From Clostridiales bacterium (GTDB lineage: Bacteria; Bacillota; Clostridia; Christensenellales; CAG-138), in NCBI GenBank assembly GCA_004554165.1, contig SFNQ01000007.1, forward strand, positions 1-64,000: DNA of 64,000 nt. The letters run 5' to 3'. Within the stretch, counting starts at the first letter, position 1. The number at the start of each line of letters is the position of its first letter. A program made the translations under genes and the position numbers. Positions 6,471 through 15,567 of the stretch are shown here, piece after piece. The notes under the pieces are model-generated. The model had not been told where the DNA came from and did no database searches. It worked only from the letters and a program-made list of their open reading frames with translations.

Positions 6471-9458
6471 CTACAGCAGGTAGCTGTAGTCGTTCACAAC
6501 GGCGAACAGAATCCGCTCCAGGGCCGGATCCAGTTCCGCCGGCTGGTCGAGGTCGATCGTGCGCGCAGCCCCGTCCGTACGCAGCAGGAAGCGATGGCCG
6601 CCCAGATGGAAGAAACCGGGATTGTCGCTCTCGCGGAATTCCTTCTCCGTGGAGAACAGCGTGAGCTTCTCCTTGTAGGGGCGGCTGTCGTAGGGGCAGA
6701 ACACGAAGCAGTTGCCGCACTCGTTGCACATCCGGTCAACGTGCAGAATCTGCGGCATGTCAAGCCCCTTGACGGTCAGGGCGATGTTGGCCCGGTTGGG
6801 GCAGACCTGTACGCAGCACTCGCAGACCGTCGAGCAGGCAAGGCAGCGGTTCGATTCCTTGTCCGCGCTGTCATAGGTGCCGAGAACGCCCTGCTTGTCG
6901 TAGCAGGCCTTCTCGCAGGCTTTGGCGCAGGCGGGAATCTCGTACGCATAGCTGCCGAGGATCGCGTCGGCGGCTCTGCGCGCGTCCGCAATGCACTCCA
7001 CAACGGTGGAGGGGCCGCGGTTTGCGTCGCCGATGACGTAAACGCCGTCCAGATTGGTTTGCAGCAGGCCGTCCACCGCCGCGCGGCCACGGGGCGTCAC
7101 GTCGATGCCGTTTTCGCGGAAGTAGCCGTCGTCCACCTTCTCGCCCGTGGCAAGGATGAGCGCGGTGCAGGGGATCTCCCGGGTTTTGCCCGTGGCTTCG
7201 GGCGCGCGGCGGCCGGAGGCGTCGGGAGCGCCGAGGCGCATCTCGTCGCAGAGCAGCAGGCCGTCCTTCAGCGCGCGCGGCGCAAGCAGTTCGCAGAATT
7301 CCACGCCGTCCTGGAGGGCCAGCGTAAGCTCCTCCTCGTCCGCCGGCATATAGCGGCGGGTACGGCGGTAGACGAGCCGCGCGTGCTTGACACCCTTGAC
7401 GCGCTTTGCCGTGCGCGCGGCGTCCATCGCGGTGTTGCCGCCGCCGATGACGACCACGTCCGTGCCAAGCTCGCCAAGGCTGCCGTCCTTATATTGCGCA
7501 AGGAAGTCGAGCACATTCATGCCCTCACCCGCTTCGAGCTCCACCGCGCCGTGCTTCCAGGCGCCGATGGCGCAGACAACGTGCGTAAAGCCCTGCGCCT
7601 TGAGCTCTTTGACGGAGGGCGCCTTTTCGCCGGTCCGGACGGTCACGCCCATGGCGCGCATGATCTGCTCGTCGCGGTCCATGCCGAGTTCGCCGATGCG
7701 GAAGGGCGGAATCACATAGCGCACGATGCCGCCAAGCTGCTCCCGCTGCTCAAACAGCGTAACGCTGGCGCCCTCGCGGCCGAGGAAGAAGGAGACCGCC
7801 ATGCCGGCCGGGCCGCCGCCCACAACGGCGACGCGCACGTCGGCCTTTGCGTTGCCCGCGGGCCGGAGGGTGCCGATGACCTCGTCAAAGCCGCGGCGGG
7901 CGGCCACGAGCTTTGCGTCGCGGATGCGGACGCTCTCCTCATAGAAATTGCGGGTACACTTATCCATGCAGCGGTGGCTGCAAATGCGGCCCGTAATGAA
8001 GGGCAGGGGATTCTTTTCGAGAATCAGGCGCAGCGCGGCGGCATATTCGCCCTTGCCCACAAGGCCGATGTACTCGGGGATATCCTGATGGATGGGGCAG
8101 CCGTGCGTACAGGGCGCGGTGAAGCAGCTGGTCAGGGGCACCTTTTCCTCCAGCTTGCGGCTGGGCATGGGCTTGACGGGCTTTTCGTTGCGCGCGTCGG
8201 ACTTGCTGCGGGCGGCGAGATAGGCCACCTTGCCCACGGATACGCCGTCGAAGGGGCGGTAGTCCGCGGCCTGCAACTGCTGGGCCATCTGCGTGAGGCG
8301 CTGGTAGCCGCCGGGCTTGAGCAGCGTGGTGGCCAGCGTGATGGGCCAGATGCCCGCGTCGAACAGCTCAACGATGTTAAAGGTGTCGATGCCGCCGGAG
8401 AAGGACAGGCGGAGCTGCCCGTCGAACTCGGCGCTGATGCGCTTTGCCATCTCAATGGTCAGCGGGTAGAGCGAACGGCCGCTCATGTACATTTCCTGGC
8501 TGGGCAGCTCGCCGCGCGTTACCTCCACGGGGAAGGTGTTGGACAGCTTCAGGCCGAAGCAGACGCCGTTGTCCCTGGCCTTGTCCAGCAGGCGCTTGAA
8601 CATGGGCACCGCGTCGCGGTACTGGAGATCCTCGTTGAAGTGGTGCTCGTCGAACACGATGTAGTCAAATCCCAGATCATCGAGAATCTTGCGGGCGCTG
8701 CCATAGCCCAGAATGGTCGGGTTGCACTTGACGAAGGTGTTGAGCTTTTTGCTTTCGATGAGATAGGCCGCGATGCGCTCGATCTCCTGCGGCGGGCAGC
8801 CGTGGAGGGTGGAGAGCGTGATGGAGGTGCAGACCTTCGGGCTGATGGCGTCAATATAGGACTCGTCCACGCCGGGCAGCTCCGCAAGGTGCGCCTTGGC
8901 CCACTGCGCGCATTCCCGCCAGACGGGGGAGGCGGAGGCGTCCTTCAGACCCTCGATAAAGGCGTCGATCTTGGGGCTGGTGATGCCCGCATAATCGTAG
9001 CCCACGCTCATGTTGAAAATAAAGCCGTCCGGATCGCCCAGCTTCCAGGCGCGGGCCAGGAGCTTCAAGGCAAACCAGGCTTTCACATACTCGTCGAAGG
9101 CCTGCGGAACGGTGAGCTCCGTAGACCATTCGCAGTTATAGCACTCGTCCTCGGCGAGAATGCAGGGCTTGGGCACGCACTTGGAGAGCTCCTCGCCGTC
9201 CATAATCTGTACGGTCTTGAGCTCGAAGAAGCGGCTGCCGGCATAGTAGGCGGCGATCAGGTTCTGGGCAAGCTGCGTGTGCGGGCCTGCGGCAGGGCCG
9301 AAGGGGGTTTCCAGCCGCTCGGAAAAAAGATCGAGCAGCTTGCCCTCTGCGGGGACGAACGCGCGGCGAAGGCCGAACACCGTGCCATGGGCTGCCTTTT
9401 CGCGCAGAATCCACTGCATGAGCGCGTCAAAGGGGATGGGCGTCATTTGATCTGACAT
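6471..9458 (-). CDS. ygfK: YgfK-type flavin/Fe-S oxidoreductase (putative selenate reductase subunit)
   Basis: The 995-residue protein follows the YgfK layout. The N-terminal third resembles a TIM-barrel dehydrogenase (LSTLHGCPPQEIERIAAYL and KCNPTILGYG). Cys-rich Fe-S motifs lie at about 445-501. A GltD-like flavin/NAD(P) module has GGGPAG (547-552) and a second dinucleotide site GGGNTAMDAARTAK. The C-terminus has two ferredoxin-like cysteine clusters (about 872-886 and 911-921). Its name comes from E. coli, where the gene sits with xdhD and ssnA; a selenate role is not established biochemically. I infer that it passes electrons between NAD(P)H or ferredoxin and the adjacent xanthine dehydrogenase. 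AGGAGG precedes the ATG, and ssnA ends 40 bases upstream on the same strand. Confidence 0.92.
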   Translation of the reverse strand: MSDQMTPIPFDALMQWILREKAAHGTVFGLRRAFVPAEGKLLDLFSERLETPFGPAAGPHTQLAQNLIAAYYAGSRFFELKTVQIMDGEELSKCVPKPCILAEDECYNCEWSTELTVPQAFDEYVKAWFALKLLARAWKLGDPDGFIFNMSVGYDYAGITSPKIDAFIEGLKDASASPVWRECAQWAKAHLAELPGVDESYIDAISPKVCTSITLSTLHGCPPQEIERIAAYLIESKKLNTFVKCNPTILGYGSARKILDDLGFDYIVFDEHHFNEDLQYRDAVPMFKRLLDKARDNGVCFGLKLSNTFPVEVTRGELPSQEMYMSGRSLYPLTIEMAKRISAEFDGQLRLSFSGGIDTFNIVELFDAGIWPITLATTLLKPGGYQRLTQMAQQLQAADYRPFDGVSVGKVAYLAARSKSDARNEKPVKPMPSRKLEEKVPLTSCFTAPCTHGCPIHQDIPEYIGLVGKGEYAAALRLILEKNPLPFITGRICSHRCMDKCTRNFYEESVRIRDAKLVAARRGFDEVIGTLRPAGNAKADVRVAVVGGGPAGMAVSFFLGREGASVTLFEQREQLGGIVRYVIPPFRIGELGMDRDEQIMRAMGVTVRTGEKAPSVKELKAQGFTHVVCAIGAWKHGAVELEAGEGMNVLDFLAQYKDGSLGELGTDVVVIGGGNTAMDAARTAKRVKGVKHARLVYRRTRRYMPADEEELTLALQDGVEFCELLAPRALKDGLLLCDEMRLGAPDASGRRAPEATGKTREIPCTALILATGEKVDDGYFRENGIDVTPRGRAAVDGLLQTNLDGVYVIGDANRGPSTVVECIADARRAADAILGSYAYEIPACAKACEKACYDKQGVLGTYDSADKESNRCLACSTVCECCVQVCPNRANIALTVKGLDMPQILHVDRMCNECGNCFVFCPYDSRPYKEKLTLFSTEKEFRESDNPGFFHLGGHRFLLRTDGAARTIDLDQPAELDPALERILFAVVNDYSYLL

Positions 9459-9498
9459 GATAAAATCCTCCTGCTGAAAAAATTATGTGGGGGCGGGC

Positions 9499-10824
9499 TC
9501 AGGCGTTGACGGACTGCCAGAGCGCGGCGGCGCTTTGGCGGCACTCGGCCATGAGCGCCTTTTCGTCGATGCCGGTGAGTCTGCGGTCCTTCATGAGCAC
9601 CTTGCCGTTGCAGACGGTGGTGGTGACGCTGCGGCCGTTCATGCCGAAGAGGATGTGGCCGTTGACGTTGCCGCCGTCCATGGGCGTCAGCGGATCGTAG
9701 TCGGTCACGATCACGTCCGCGTAGGCGCCTTCCTTCAGGATGCCGATGGGATGGTCGAAATAGCGGGCGGCGATGGCGCGGTTGTTTTCAAACAGCATCG
9801 CCGGAATCTCGCCCCAGGCCACGGTGGGATCGCAGAGGTGGTGCTTGTGGATGATGTTGCCGACCTTGTAGCTTTCCAGCATGTCGTTGGTGTAGCCGTC
9901 CGTGCCGAGGCCCACCAGCAGACCCTCGCGCATCATGTGGATGACCGGGCCGCAGCCGACGGCGTTGCCCATATTGGATTCCGGGTTGTGGACCACGGCG
10001 GTGTCCGTATCCCGAAGGAGCTGCATTTCCGCGCGGTTGATGTGGACGCAGTGGATGGCCAGGGTGCGATCGCCGAGCACGCCGTTGTCATAAAAGCGGT
10101 GGATGATGCGCTTGCCGTGTTCGGCGAGGCAGGCCTTTACGTCCGCGGGGCCTTCGGCACAGTGAACGTGGAAGCCCGCGCCATGGCGGCGCTCGTTGCA
10201 CTCGCTGAGCGTTTTGTCGGAAACCGTGAAGGAGGCGTGCAGGCCCATCATGCCCTTGAGCATGTCGCTGGTGTCCTTCTGCGTGCGGAGGATGAAGCGC
10301 TCGTTTTCCAGGATGCTCTGCACACGCTTCTGCTCGCCGTCGCGGTCGGAAACCTCATAGCAGAGCGAAGCGCGCACGCCGAGCTTTGTGGCGCCCTCCG
10401 CGATGTCGTCGAGGCTGCCGGGAATTTCAAAGTAGCTGGCGTGGTGGTCGAATACCGTGGTTACGCCGTTTTTGATGCAGTCGGCAAAGACCGCCAGAGA
10501 GGAAAGCCGGTTGTTCTCCCGGGTGAGCCTGCGGTCGATCTTCCACCACATGCCCTCAAGGATGTCGTTGAAATCCTTGGGATCATAGCCCCGGATGGAT
10601 AGCCCGCGGGCAAAGGCGCTGTAGATGTGATTGTGCATGTTGATGAGACCCGGCATGATGACGCCGCCGTCCGCATCGAGAAATTCCGCGTCCGGATACG
10701 TTTCGCGGAGCGTCTTCGTCTCTCCGACCGCTTTGATGAACCTTCCGTCGATAGCGACGGCGCCGTTCTCGTAAAATTTACCTTCGTCCCTGGTGATGAG
10801 GCGTCCGTTTCCGATCAGTAGCAT
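9499..10824 (-). CDS. ssnA: SsnA family aminohydrolase
   Basis: The 441-residue cytosolic protein belongs to the amidohydrolase superfamily. Metal-binding motif HNHIYS is near residue 62 (GLINMHNH), followed by a middle HVHCAEG, an HCVH motif and GLGTDGYTND near residue 300, the usual order for aminohydrolases that remove amino groups from purines, pyrimidines or related heterocycles. The best match in length and context is SsnA, found with YgfK and XDH in purine/urate degradation clusters of anaerobes. The exact substrate of SsnA is not firmly established. It is first in the leftward ssnA-ygfK-xdh operon, with AAAGGGG upstream and a consensus-like promoter about 50 bases away, divergent from the threonine-synthase-like gene. 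Confidence 0.9.
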   Translation of the reverse strand: MLLIGNGRLITRDEGKFYENGAVAIDGRFIKAVGETKTLRETYPDAEFLDADGGVIMPGLINMHNHIYSAFARGLSIRGYDPKDFNDILEGMWWKIDRRLTRENNRLSSLAVFADCIKNGVTTVFDHHASYFEIPGSLDDIAEGATKLGVRASLCYEVSDRDGEQKRVQSILENERFILRTQKDTSDMLKGMMGLHASFTVSDKTLSECNERRHGAGFHVHCAEGPADVKACLAEHGKRIIHRFYDNGVLGDRTLAIHCVHINRAEMQLLRDTDTAVVHNPESNMGNAVGCGPVIHMMREGLLVGLGTDGYTNDMLESYKVGNIIHKHHLCDPTVAWGEIPAMLFENNRAIAARYFDHPIGILKEGAYADVIVTDYDPLTPMDGGNVNGHILFGMNGRSVTTTVCNGKVLMKDRRLTGIDEKALMAECRQSAAALWQSVNA

Positions 10825-10873
10825 GTTGCGTGGTATCCCCTTTCAAAGAATGTCAGGTTTGATGTGTAACTTC

Positions 10874-10902
10874 ATTATATATGAGAGCGCGGTGCGTTGC
10901 AA
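10874..10902 (-). promoter_or_regulatory. Promoter of the ssnA-ygfK-xdh operon
   Basis: On the minus strand TTGCAA (10897-10902), 17 bases, TATAAT (10874-10879). It predicts a leader of roughly 45 bases before ssnA. Confidence 0.75.
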
Positions 10903-10970
10903 TAAAAATGACGCCGGAAGATAAAAATTTTTTCTGTTCAAAAAAATTTTATTCAGATCACAATTTTTTC

Positions 10971-10999
10971 TGTACATTTCCCTCGGTTTACGTTATGAT
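10971..10999 (+). promoter_or_regulatory. Promoter of the threonine-synthase-like gene
   Basis: TGTACA (10971-10976), a 17-base spacer, TATGAT (10994-10999). The upstream A/T-rich stretch could be an UP element. It is divergent from the ssnA promoter, so a shared regulator could bind between them. Confidence 0.65.
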
Positions 11000-11048
11000 A
11001 GATACAACACAAGGTCGTTTGCTGCAAAAAACAGGAGTACAAAATCAT

Positions 11049-12284
11049 ATGAAACGTGTGATCGGATATCGCTGCACCATCTGCGGCAAGGAGTTTCCCT
11101 TTGAACCGGAACGGATGACCTGCCCCCATTGCGGAGAGAAGGGAATCCTCGACATTCTCTATGATTATGATGAGATCAAGAAGACCCTGACCCGCGAGGC
11201 GCTCCGCAACAACCGGGACAACAGCATGTGGCGCTACCGCGACCTCATGCCCGTGGACGAGCGCACGGATGTCTCCGGCTTCCTGCGGATCGGCTGGACG
11301 CCGCTGTACGAGTCCCGGCAGCTGGGGCGGGAGCTGGGGCTGAAAAGGCTCTACGTCAAGGACGACGGCCTGAACCCGACCGCCTCGCTGAAGGATCGCG
11401 CGTCGGGCGTGGCCGTGGCCAAGGCCATCGAGCTGGGCTACGATACCATCGCCTGCTCCAGCACGGGCAACGCGGCCTCCTCCTGCGCGGGCAGCGCTGC
11501 GCGCATGGGGCTTAAGGCGGTCATCTTCGTGCCGGAGCGCGCGCCGGAGGGAAAGGTGGCGCAGCTTATGATTTTCGGCGCAAAGGTCGTCTCCGTCCAC
11601 GGGGACTACAAGGCGACCTTCGATCTGTCCAAGGCTGCCATCGAAAAATACGGCTGGTACAACCGCAATGCGGGCATCAACCCGGTTATGACCGAGGGGA
11701 AAAAGACCGTTTCTCTGGAAATCGCGGAGCAGTTGGGCTTTGAACCCACGGACTGGGTGGCCTGCTCCGTGGGCGACGGCTGCACCATCGGCGGCGTATA
11801 CAACGGCTTCCGGGATCTTTACGAGCTGGGCCTCATCGAGCGGATTCCCAAAATCCTCGGCGTGCAGTCCACCGGCTGCTGCCCCTTTGTGGACGCCGCG
11901 CGCCAGCAGCGGCCGCTGGTCCCCACGGAGGAGAACACCATCGCGGATTCGATCGCCGTGGGTGTGCCGCGCAATCCCGTCAAGGCGCTGCGCGCCGTGC
12001 GGGACAGCGGGGGCGCGTGGATCGCCGTGTCCGACGAGCAGATTCTCGATACCATGCGCGTACTGGGCCGGACCGAGGGCGTGTTTGGAGAGCCGGCGGG
12101 CGTGACCGCCACGGCGGGCGTGCGCCAGGCGGTGGCGGACGGACTGATCCGCGCGGACGAGACAGTGACGGTCATTTCCACGGGCAGCGGCCTCAAGGAT
12201 GTGAAAAACGCCCTGCGCGCTGCGGGCAAGCCCAAACTCTGCGAACCGGCGCTGGATGCGCTGGAGCGGAGCGGAATTCTCTGA
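11049..12284 (+). CDS. Threonine synthase-like PLP enzyme
   Basis: The 411-residue fold-type II PLP enzyme starts with a short zinc-ribbon (CTIC near residue 9 and CPHC near 29). The PLP-lysine motif follows (NPTASLKDRAS), then the phosphate-binding SSTGNAASSCAG and the C-terminal STGSGLKD. Overall it matches threonine synthase, which converts O-phosphohomoserine to threonine. No other threonine-pathway gene is nearby. It is divergent from a purine/urate-type operon, where related anaerobes often encode a different PLP enzyme (diaminopropionate ammonia-lyase, YgeX). A role in that pathway rather than in threonine synthesis is possible. AGGAG lies about 14 bases before the ATG at 11049; the upstream extension of the open frame crosses the promoter and was rejected. 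Confidence 0.82.
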   Translation: MKRVIGYRCTICGKEFPFEPERMTCPHCGEKGILDILYDYDEIKKTLTREALRNNRDNSMWRYRDLMPVDERTDVSGFLRIGWTPLYESRQLGRELGLKRLYVKDDGLNPTASLKDRASGVAVAKAIELGYDTIACSSTGNAASSCAGSAARMGLKAVIFVPERAPEGKVAQLMIFGAKVVSVHGDYKATFDLSKAAIEKYGWYNRNAGINPVMTEGKKTVSLEIAEQLGFEPTDWVACSVGDGCTIGGVYNGFRDLYELGLIERIPKILGVQSTGCCPFVDAARQQRPLVPTEENTIADSIAVGVPRNPVKALRAVRDSGGAWIAVSDEQILDTMRVLGRTEGVFGEPAGVTATAGVRQAVADGLIRADETVTVISTGSGLKDVKNALRAAGKPKLCEPALDALERSGIL

Positions 12285-12430
12285 TACGGCGTCTGTCCTG
12301 CGGGGCGGCGGCTTCCGTCCCGCGGGGAAAAGCCACTCCTCCGGCAATGTCCGGGAGCCCGGCGCTTCGCGGGGCCTTCGCCCCGGTCCGAAAGGCCTCG
12401 GGCCGACCAGGATGTGACAATCCATATTTC

Positions 12431-12460
12431 TTGACAAACCGGTACAGGACAGGATAAAAT
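12431..12460 (+). promoter_or_regulatory. Promoter of the BMP importer operon
   Basis: TTGACA (12431-12436), 18 bases, TAAAAT (12455-12460). It predicts a leader of about 90 bases. Confidence 0.8.
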
Positions 12461-12491
12461 ATTTCGTATATTTTCTGTTTCCATGAATTCG

Positions 12492-12535
12492 GTTGTGTCG
12501 CTCTTCCCCCTTCGGGAAGAACGAAATCATACAAC
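12492..12535 (+). promoter_or_regulatory. Structured leader of the BMP operon
   Basis: CTTCCC (12503-12508) pairs with GGGAAG (12514-12519). Outer pairs TCG/CGA and GTTGT/ACAAC (12492-12496 with 12531-12535) extend the stem across bulges. It lacks the conserved core of the purine riboswitch, so a regulatory role is only possible. It may simply stabilise the 5' end. Confidence 0.35.
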
Positions 12536-12556
12536 AATAAAAATAGGAGGAAAAAA

Positions 12557-13828
12557 ATGAAAAAGATTCTCACCCTCTTGTTGGTCATCGCGATGGTCTT
12601 CTCGCTGGTGGCCTGCGCCCAGGCGCCCGCGGTGGATGCTCCTGCGGTGGACGAACCCAAAACGGAGGAACCCGTAGTGGATGAGCCCAAGACGGAGGAA
12701 CCCACGACCGAGGAACCTGCCGCCCTCAAGATCGGCGTTATCCTCGTGCATGATGAGAACTCCGGCTACGACATGGCGCACATCGAGGGCGTCGAGGCTG
12801 CAAAGAAGGCCCTCGGCCTGTCGGACGATCAGATCGTTTACAAGTACAACATTCCGGAAGATGAAAAGTGCTACGACACCGCCATCGACCTTGTGGAGCA
12901 GGGCTGCAACCTGATCTTCTCCGACAGCTACGGCCATCAGGCCTTCATGATGCAGGCTGCCCGCGAGGTGCCGGACGTCACCTTCATCGCCTGCACCGGC
13001 GACACCGCTGCGCTGGAAGAGCTTGACAATGTCGGCAACGTGTTCCCCTACACCTTCCAGAGCCGCTATGTTTCCGGCGTTGTTGCCGGCATGAAGCTCA
13101 AGGAGCTCATGGATGCGGGCAGCGTTACCGATCCGTATATCGGCTATGTGGGCGCTTATCCCTATGCCGAGGTGGTTTCCGGCTACACGGCGTTCTTCCT
13201 GGGCATCCAGTCCATCGTGCCGGAAGCGCACATGGACGTGCAGTACACCAACTCCTGGTATGATCCCACCGCTGAGGCGGAAGCCGCCAACGCGCTGATC
13301 GCCCGCGGCTGCGTCATCATCGGCCAGCACGCCGACTCCACCGGCGCTCCCTCCGCTGTGCAGGCTGCGCAGGACGGCGGCAAGGTCGTCTACAGCGTTG
13401 GCTACAACATCGACATGCTCTCCGTTGCGCCCACCGCCGCGCTGACCAGCGCCCAGAACAACTGGGGCGCGCTCTACACCCCGCTCATCGAGATGGCGCT
13501 CAAGGGCGAGAAGCTGCCCGTGGACCTCTCTCTCGGCTATGCGAACGATGCGGTCATGATTTCCCCGATCGGCAACTGCCCCGAGGGAACGCAGGAGAAG
13601 GTTGACGAAGTCATCGCAGGGCTCAAGGACGGCTCTCTGGAGGTCTTTGATTGCGCTACCTTCACCGTCAACGGCGAGCATCCCACCACCTACACCGCGC
13701 TTGATACCGACGGCGACTTCGTACCGGACACCGGCGAAGCCATCGACAACGGCATCTTCCACGAGTCCACGCTCCGCAGCGCGCCGTATTTTGCAATGCG
13801 CATCGACGGCATCACGGAACTGAACTAA
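12557..13828 (+). CDS. BMP family ABC transporter substrate-binding lipoprotein
   Basis: The 423-residue protein has a lipoprotein signal (MKKILTLLLVIAMVFSLVAC, cleavage before Cys20). A repetitive acidic/proline linker of DEPKTEEP-type units (about 27-54) comes next, then a BMP/PnrA-type periplasmic-binding domain from about residue 57 (LKIGVILVHDENSGYD). BMP proteins bind nucleosides or purines outside the membrane and deliver them to a MglA-like ATPase with two RbsC-like permeases, which follow here. TAGGAGG precedes the ATG. A hairpin after the stop should lower downstream expression, a common way to keep the binding protein in excess. Context beside purine-degrading genes supports a nucleoside/purine ligand; the ligand itself is inferred. 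Confidence 0.92.
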   Translation: MKKILTLLLVIAMVFSLVACAQAPAVDAPAVDEPKTEEPVVDEPKTEEPTTEEPAALKIGVILVHDENSGYDMAHIEGVEAAKKALGLSDDQIVYKYNIPEDEKCYDTAIDLVEQGCNLIFSDSYGHQAFMMQAAREVPDVTFIACTGDTAALEELDNVGNVFPYTFQSRYVSGVVAGMKLKELMDAGSVTDPYIGYVGAYPYAEVVSGYTAFFLGIQSIVPEAHMDVQYTNSWYDPTAEAEAANALIARGCVIIGQHADSTGAPSAVQAAQDGGKVVYSVGYNIDMLSVAPTAALTSAQNNWGALYTPLIEMALKGEKLPVDLSLGYANDAVMISPIGNCPEGTQEKVDEVIAGLKDGSLEVFDCATFTVNGEHPTTYTALDTDGDFVPDTGEAIDNGIFHESTLRSAPYFAMRIDGITELN

Positions 13829-13845
13829 CCGGCAGAATAGGAACA

Positions 13846-13872
13846 GGGGAACGGTTTGCCCGTTCCCCTTTT
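13846..13872 (+). terminator. Attenuating terminator after the binding-protein gene
   Basis: GGGGAACGG (13846-13854) pairs with CCGTTCCCC (13860-13868), followed by TTTT. Partial read-through into the ATPase gene is expected. Confidence 0.8.
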
Positions 13873-13970
13873 CACGGGGCGTCCCAGCGGACGCAGGGAT
13901 GGGGTTTTTGTTTGCGGCAGCAGCGCTGCGCTGAAATCAAACTGTTCTTTTAACCTGATCTATACCAGCC

Positions 13971-13996
13971 ATTGTTTATCGGCTATTGTTTATAAT
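13971..13996 (+). promoter_or_regulatory. Internal promoter region with a direct repeat
   Basis: ATTGTTTAT occurs twice, at 13971-13979 and 13985-13993. The second copy overlaps a perfect TATAAT (13991-13996). No well-spaced -35 box is visible. The repeat may be an operator for the ATPase-permease genes. Confidence 0.45.
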
Positions 13997-14019
13997 CTTA
14001 GGCAGAAAGGGTCAATCTC

Positions 14020-15567
14020 GTGGAAGCAATGAAAGCAATCCAAATGATTGATATCGTAAAGACCTTCGGACCGGTCACGGCAAACGATAAGGTCTCTTTG
14101 GATATCATGCAGGGCGAGATTCTCTCGCTTCTTGGGGAAAACGGCAGCGGCAAGACGACGCTCATGAACATGCTGGCAGGCATTTATTTTCCCGACAGCG
14201 GCAGGATTCTCATCAACGGAAAGGAAGTCACCATTCGTTCCCCCAAGGATGCGTTTGACCTGCATATCGGCATGATCCATCAGCATTTCAAGCTCGTGGA
14301 CGTACTCACCGCCGCCGAGAACATTATTCTCGGGCTGAACGAGCACGCGCTTGTGGATCTCAAGGGGGTTCGGGCTGCGGTCAGAGAGATCTGCGACCGC
14401 TATGGCTTTGTGGTTGATCCCGATAAAAAGGTTTACGATATGTCCGTCTCGGAAAAGCAGACCCTTGAGATTGTCAAGGTACTCTACCGCGGCGCGGATA
14501 TTCTGATATTGGACGAGCCTACGGCGGTTCTGACGCCGCAGGAGACGGCGAAACTCTTTGCCGTCATGCGCAACATGCGGGCGGACGGCAAGTCCATCGT
14601 CATCATCACACACAAGCTCCATGAGGTGATGGAAATCTCCGACCGTGTGGCGGTGCTGCGCAAGGGCAAATACATCGGCGATCTCATGACAAGGGATACC
14701 AACCCACAGCAACTCACCGACATGATGGTGGGCCGTGCAGTGGCGCTCAATATTGACAGGCCGGATCCGGTCAATCTGTCGGAGCGGCTTGTGGTGAAGA
14801 ATCTGACCGTTGTGGACGGGGATGGCGTCAAGCGTCTGGATGGCGTGAACTTTACCGCCTATGGCGGGGAACTGCTGGGCATCGCGGGGATCTCCGGCAG
14901 CGGCCAGAAGGAACTGCTGGAGGCCATCGCCGGTCTGCAGCCCATCGAAGCGGGTTCCAGCATCCGCTATCTCCCGCCGGAAGACAAGGAGGCGGAGGAG
15001 CTGGTCGGAAAAACGCCGCAGGATATCAAGCGGCTTGGCGTCCGGCTGGCCTTTGTGCCGGAGGACCGCCTTGGCATGGGCCTTGTGGGCAGCATGGACC
15101 TGTCGGACAATATGATGCTGCGTTCCTACAAGTCCGGAAAGCTCCCCTTTGCCGACAGGAAGCACCCGCGCCAGCTGGCGGCGAAGGTGGTGGAGGAGCT
15201 GGAGGTTGTCACGCCCGGCCTGTCCACCCCGGTCAGAAGGCTTTCGGGCGGCAATGTGCAGAAGGTGCTGGTGGGCCGCGAAATCGCCGGCGCGCCGTCG
15301 CTTCTGATGACGGCCTACGCCGTGCGCGGCCTGGACATCAACACATCCTATACCATCTACCGCCTGCTCAATGAGCAGAAGCAGGCGGGCGCTGCGGTCA
15401 TCTACGTTGGCGAGGATCTGGACGTGCTGCTCGAGCTGTGCGACCGCATTCTGGTGCTCTGCGCAGGCAGGGTCAGCGGTATCGTGGAGGGGCGCAAGAC
15501 CACCAAGGAGGAGGTGGGTCTGCTGATGACCCATCTGGGACAGGAGGCAAACGCAAATGAAGCATGA
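14020..15567 (+). CDS. Nucleoside-type ABC transporter ATPase (two ABC domains)
   Basis: The 515-residue tandem ATPase has Walker A GENGSGKTT (about residue 39) and Walker B LILDEPTAVLT in the first domain. The second domain is degenerate: GISGSGQKELLE replaces Walker A and LLMTAYAVRGLD replaces Walker B, while SGGNVQK is kept. This asymmetric pattern is typical of BMP/nucleoside and sugar importers of the MglA class. GTG at 14020 was chosen because the AAAGGG site is 8 bases away; the next in-frame ATG at 14029 would be 17 bases away. It overlaps the first permease by 11 bases, indicating translational coupling. Confidence 0.92.
   Translation: MEAMKAIQMIDIVKTFGPVTANDKVSLDIMQGEILSLLGENGSGKTTLMNMLAGIYFPDSGRILINGKEVTIRSPKDAFDLHIGMIHQHFKLVDVLTAAENIILGLNEHALVDLKGVRAAVREICDRYGFVVDPDKKVYDMSVSEKQTLEIVKVLYRGADILILDEPTAVLTPQETAKLFAVMRNMRADGKSIVIITHKLHEVMEISDRVAVLRKGKYIGDLMTRDTNPQQLTDMMVGRAVALNIDRPDPVNLSERLVVKNLTVVDGDGVKRLDGVNFTAYGGELLGIAGISGSGQKELLEAIAGLQPIEAGSSIRYLPPEDKEAEELVGKTPQDIKRLGVRLAFVPEDRLGMGLVGSMDLSDNMMLRSYKSGKLPFADRKHPRQLAAKVVEELEVVTPGLSTPVRRLSGGNVQKVLVGREIAGAPSLLMTAYAVRGLDINTSYTIYRLLNEQKQAGAAVIYVGEDLDVLLELCDRILVLCAGRVSGIVEGRKTTKEEVGLLMTHLGQEANANEA

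Noticed and set aside
5370..9455. Open frame of 1361 codons on the plus strand antisense to ygfK and xdh
   Set aside because: It lies wholly opposite two well-conserved genes, begins without a ribosome site and has biased alanine/arginine/histidine composition. It is a by-product of GC-rich third positions.
12461..12556. Purine riboswitch in the leader of the BMP importer
   Set aside because: The leader folds into a stem-loop, but the conserved purine-riboswitch junction bases are absent and the stems do not form the three-way junction.
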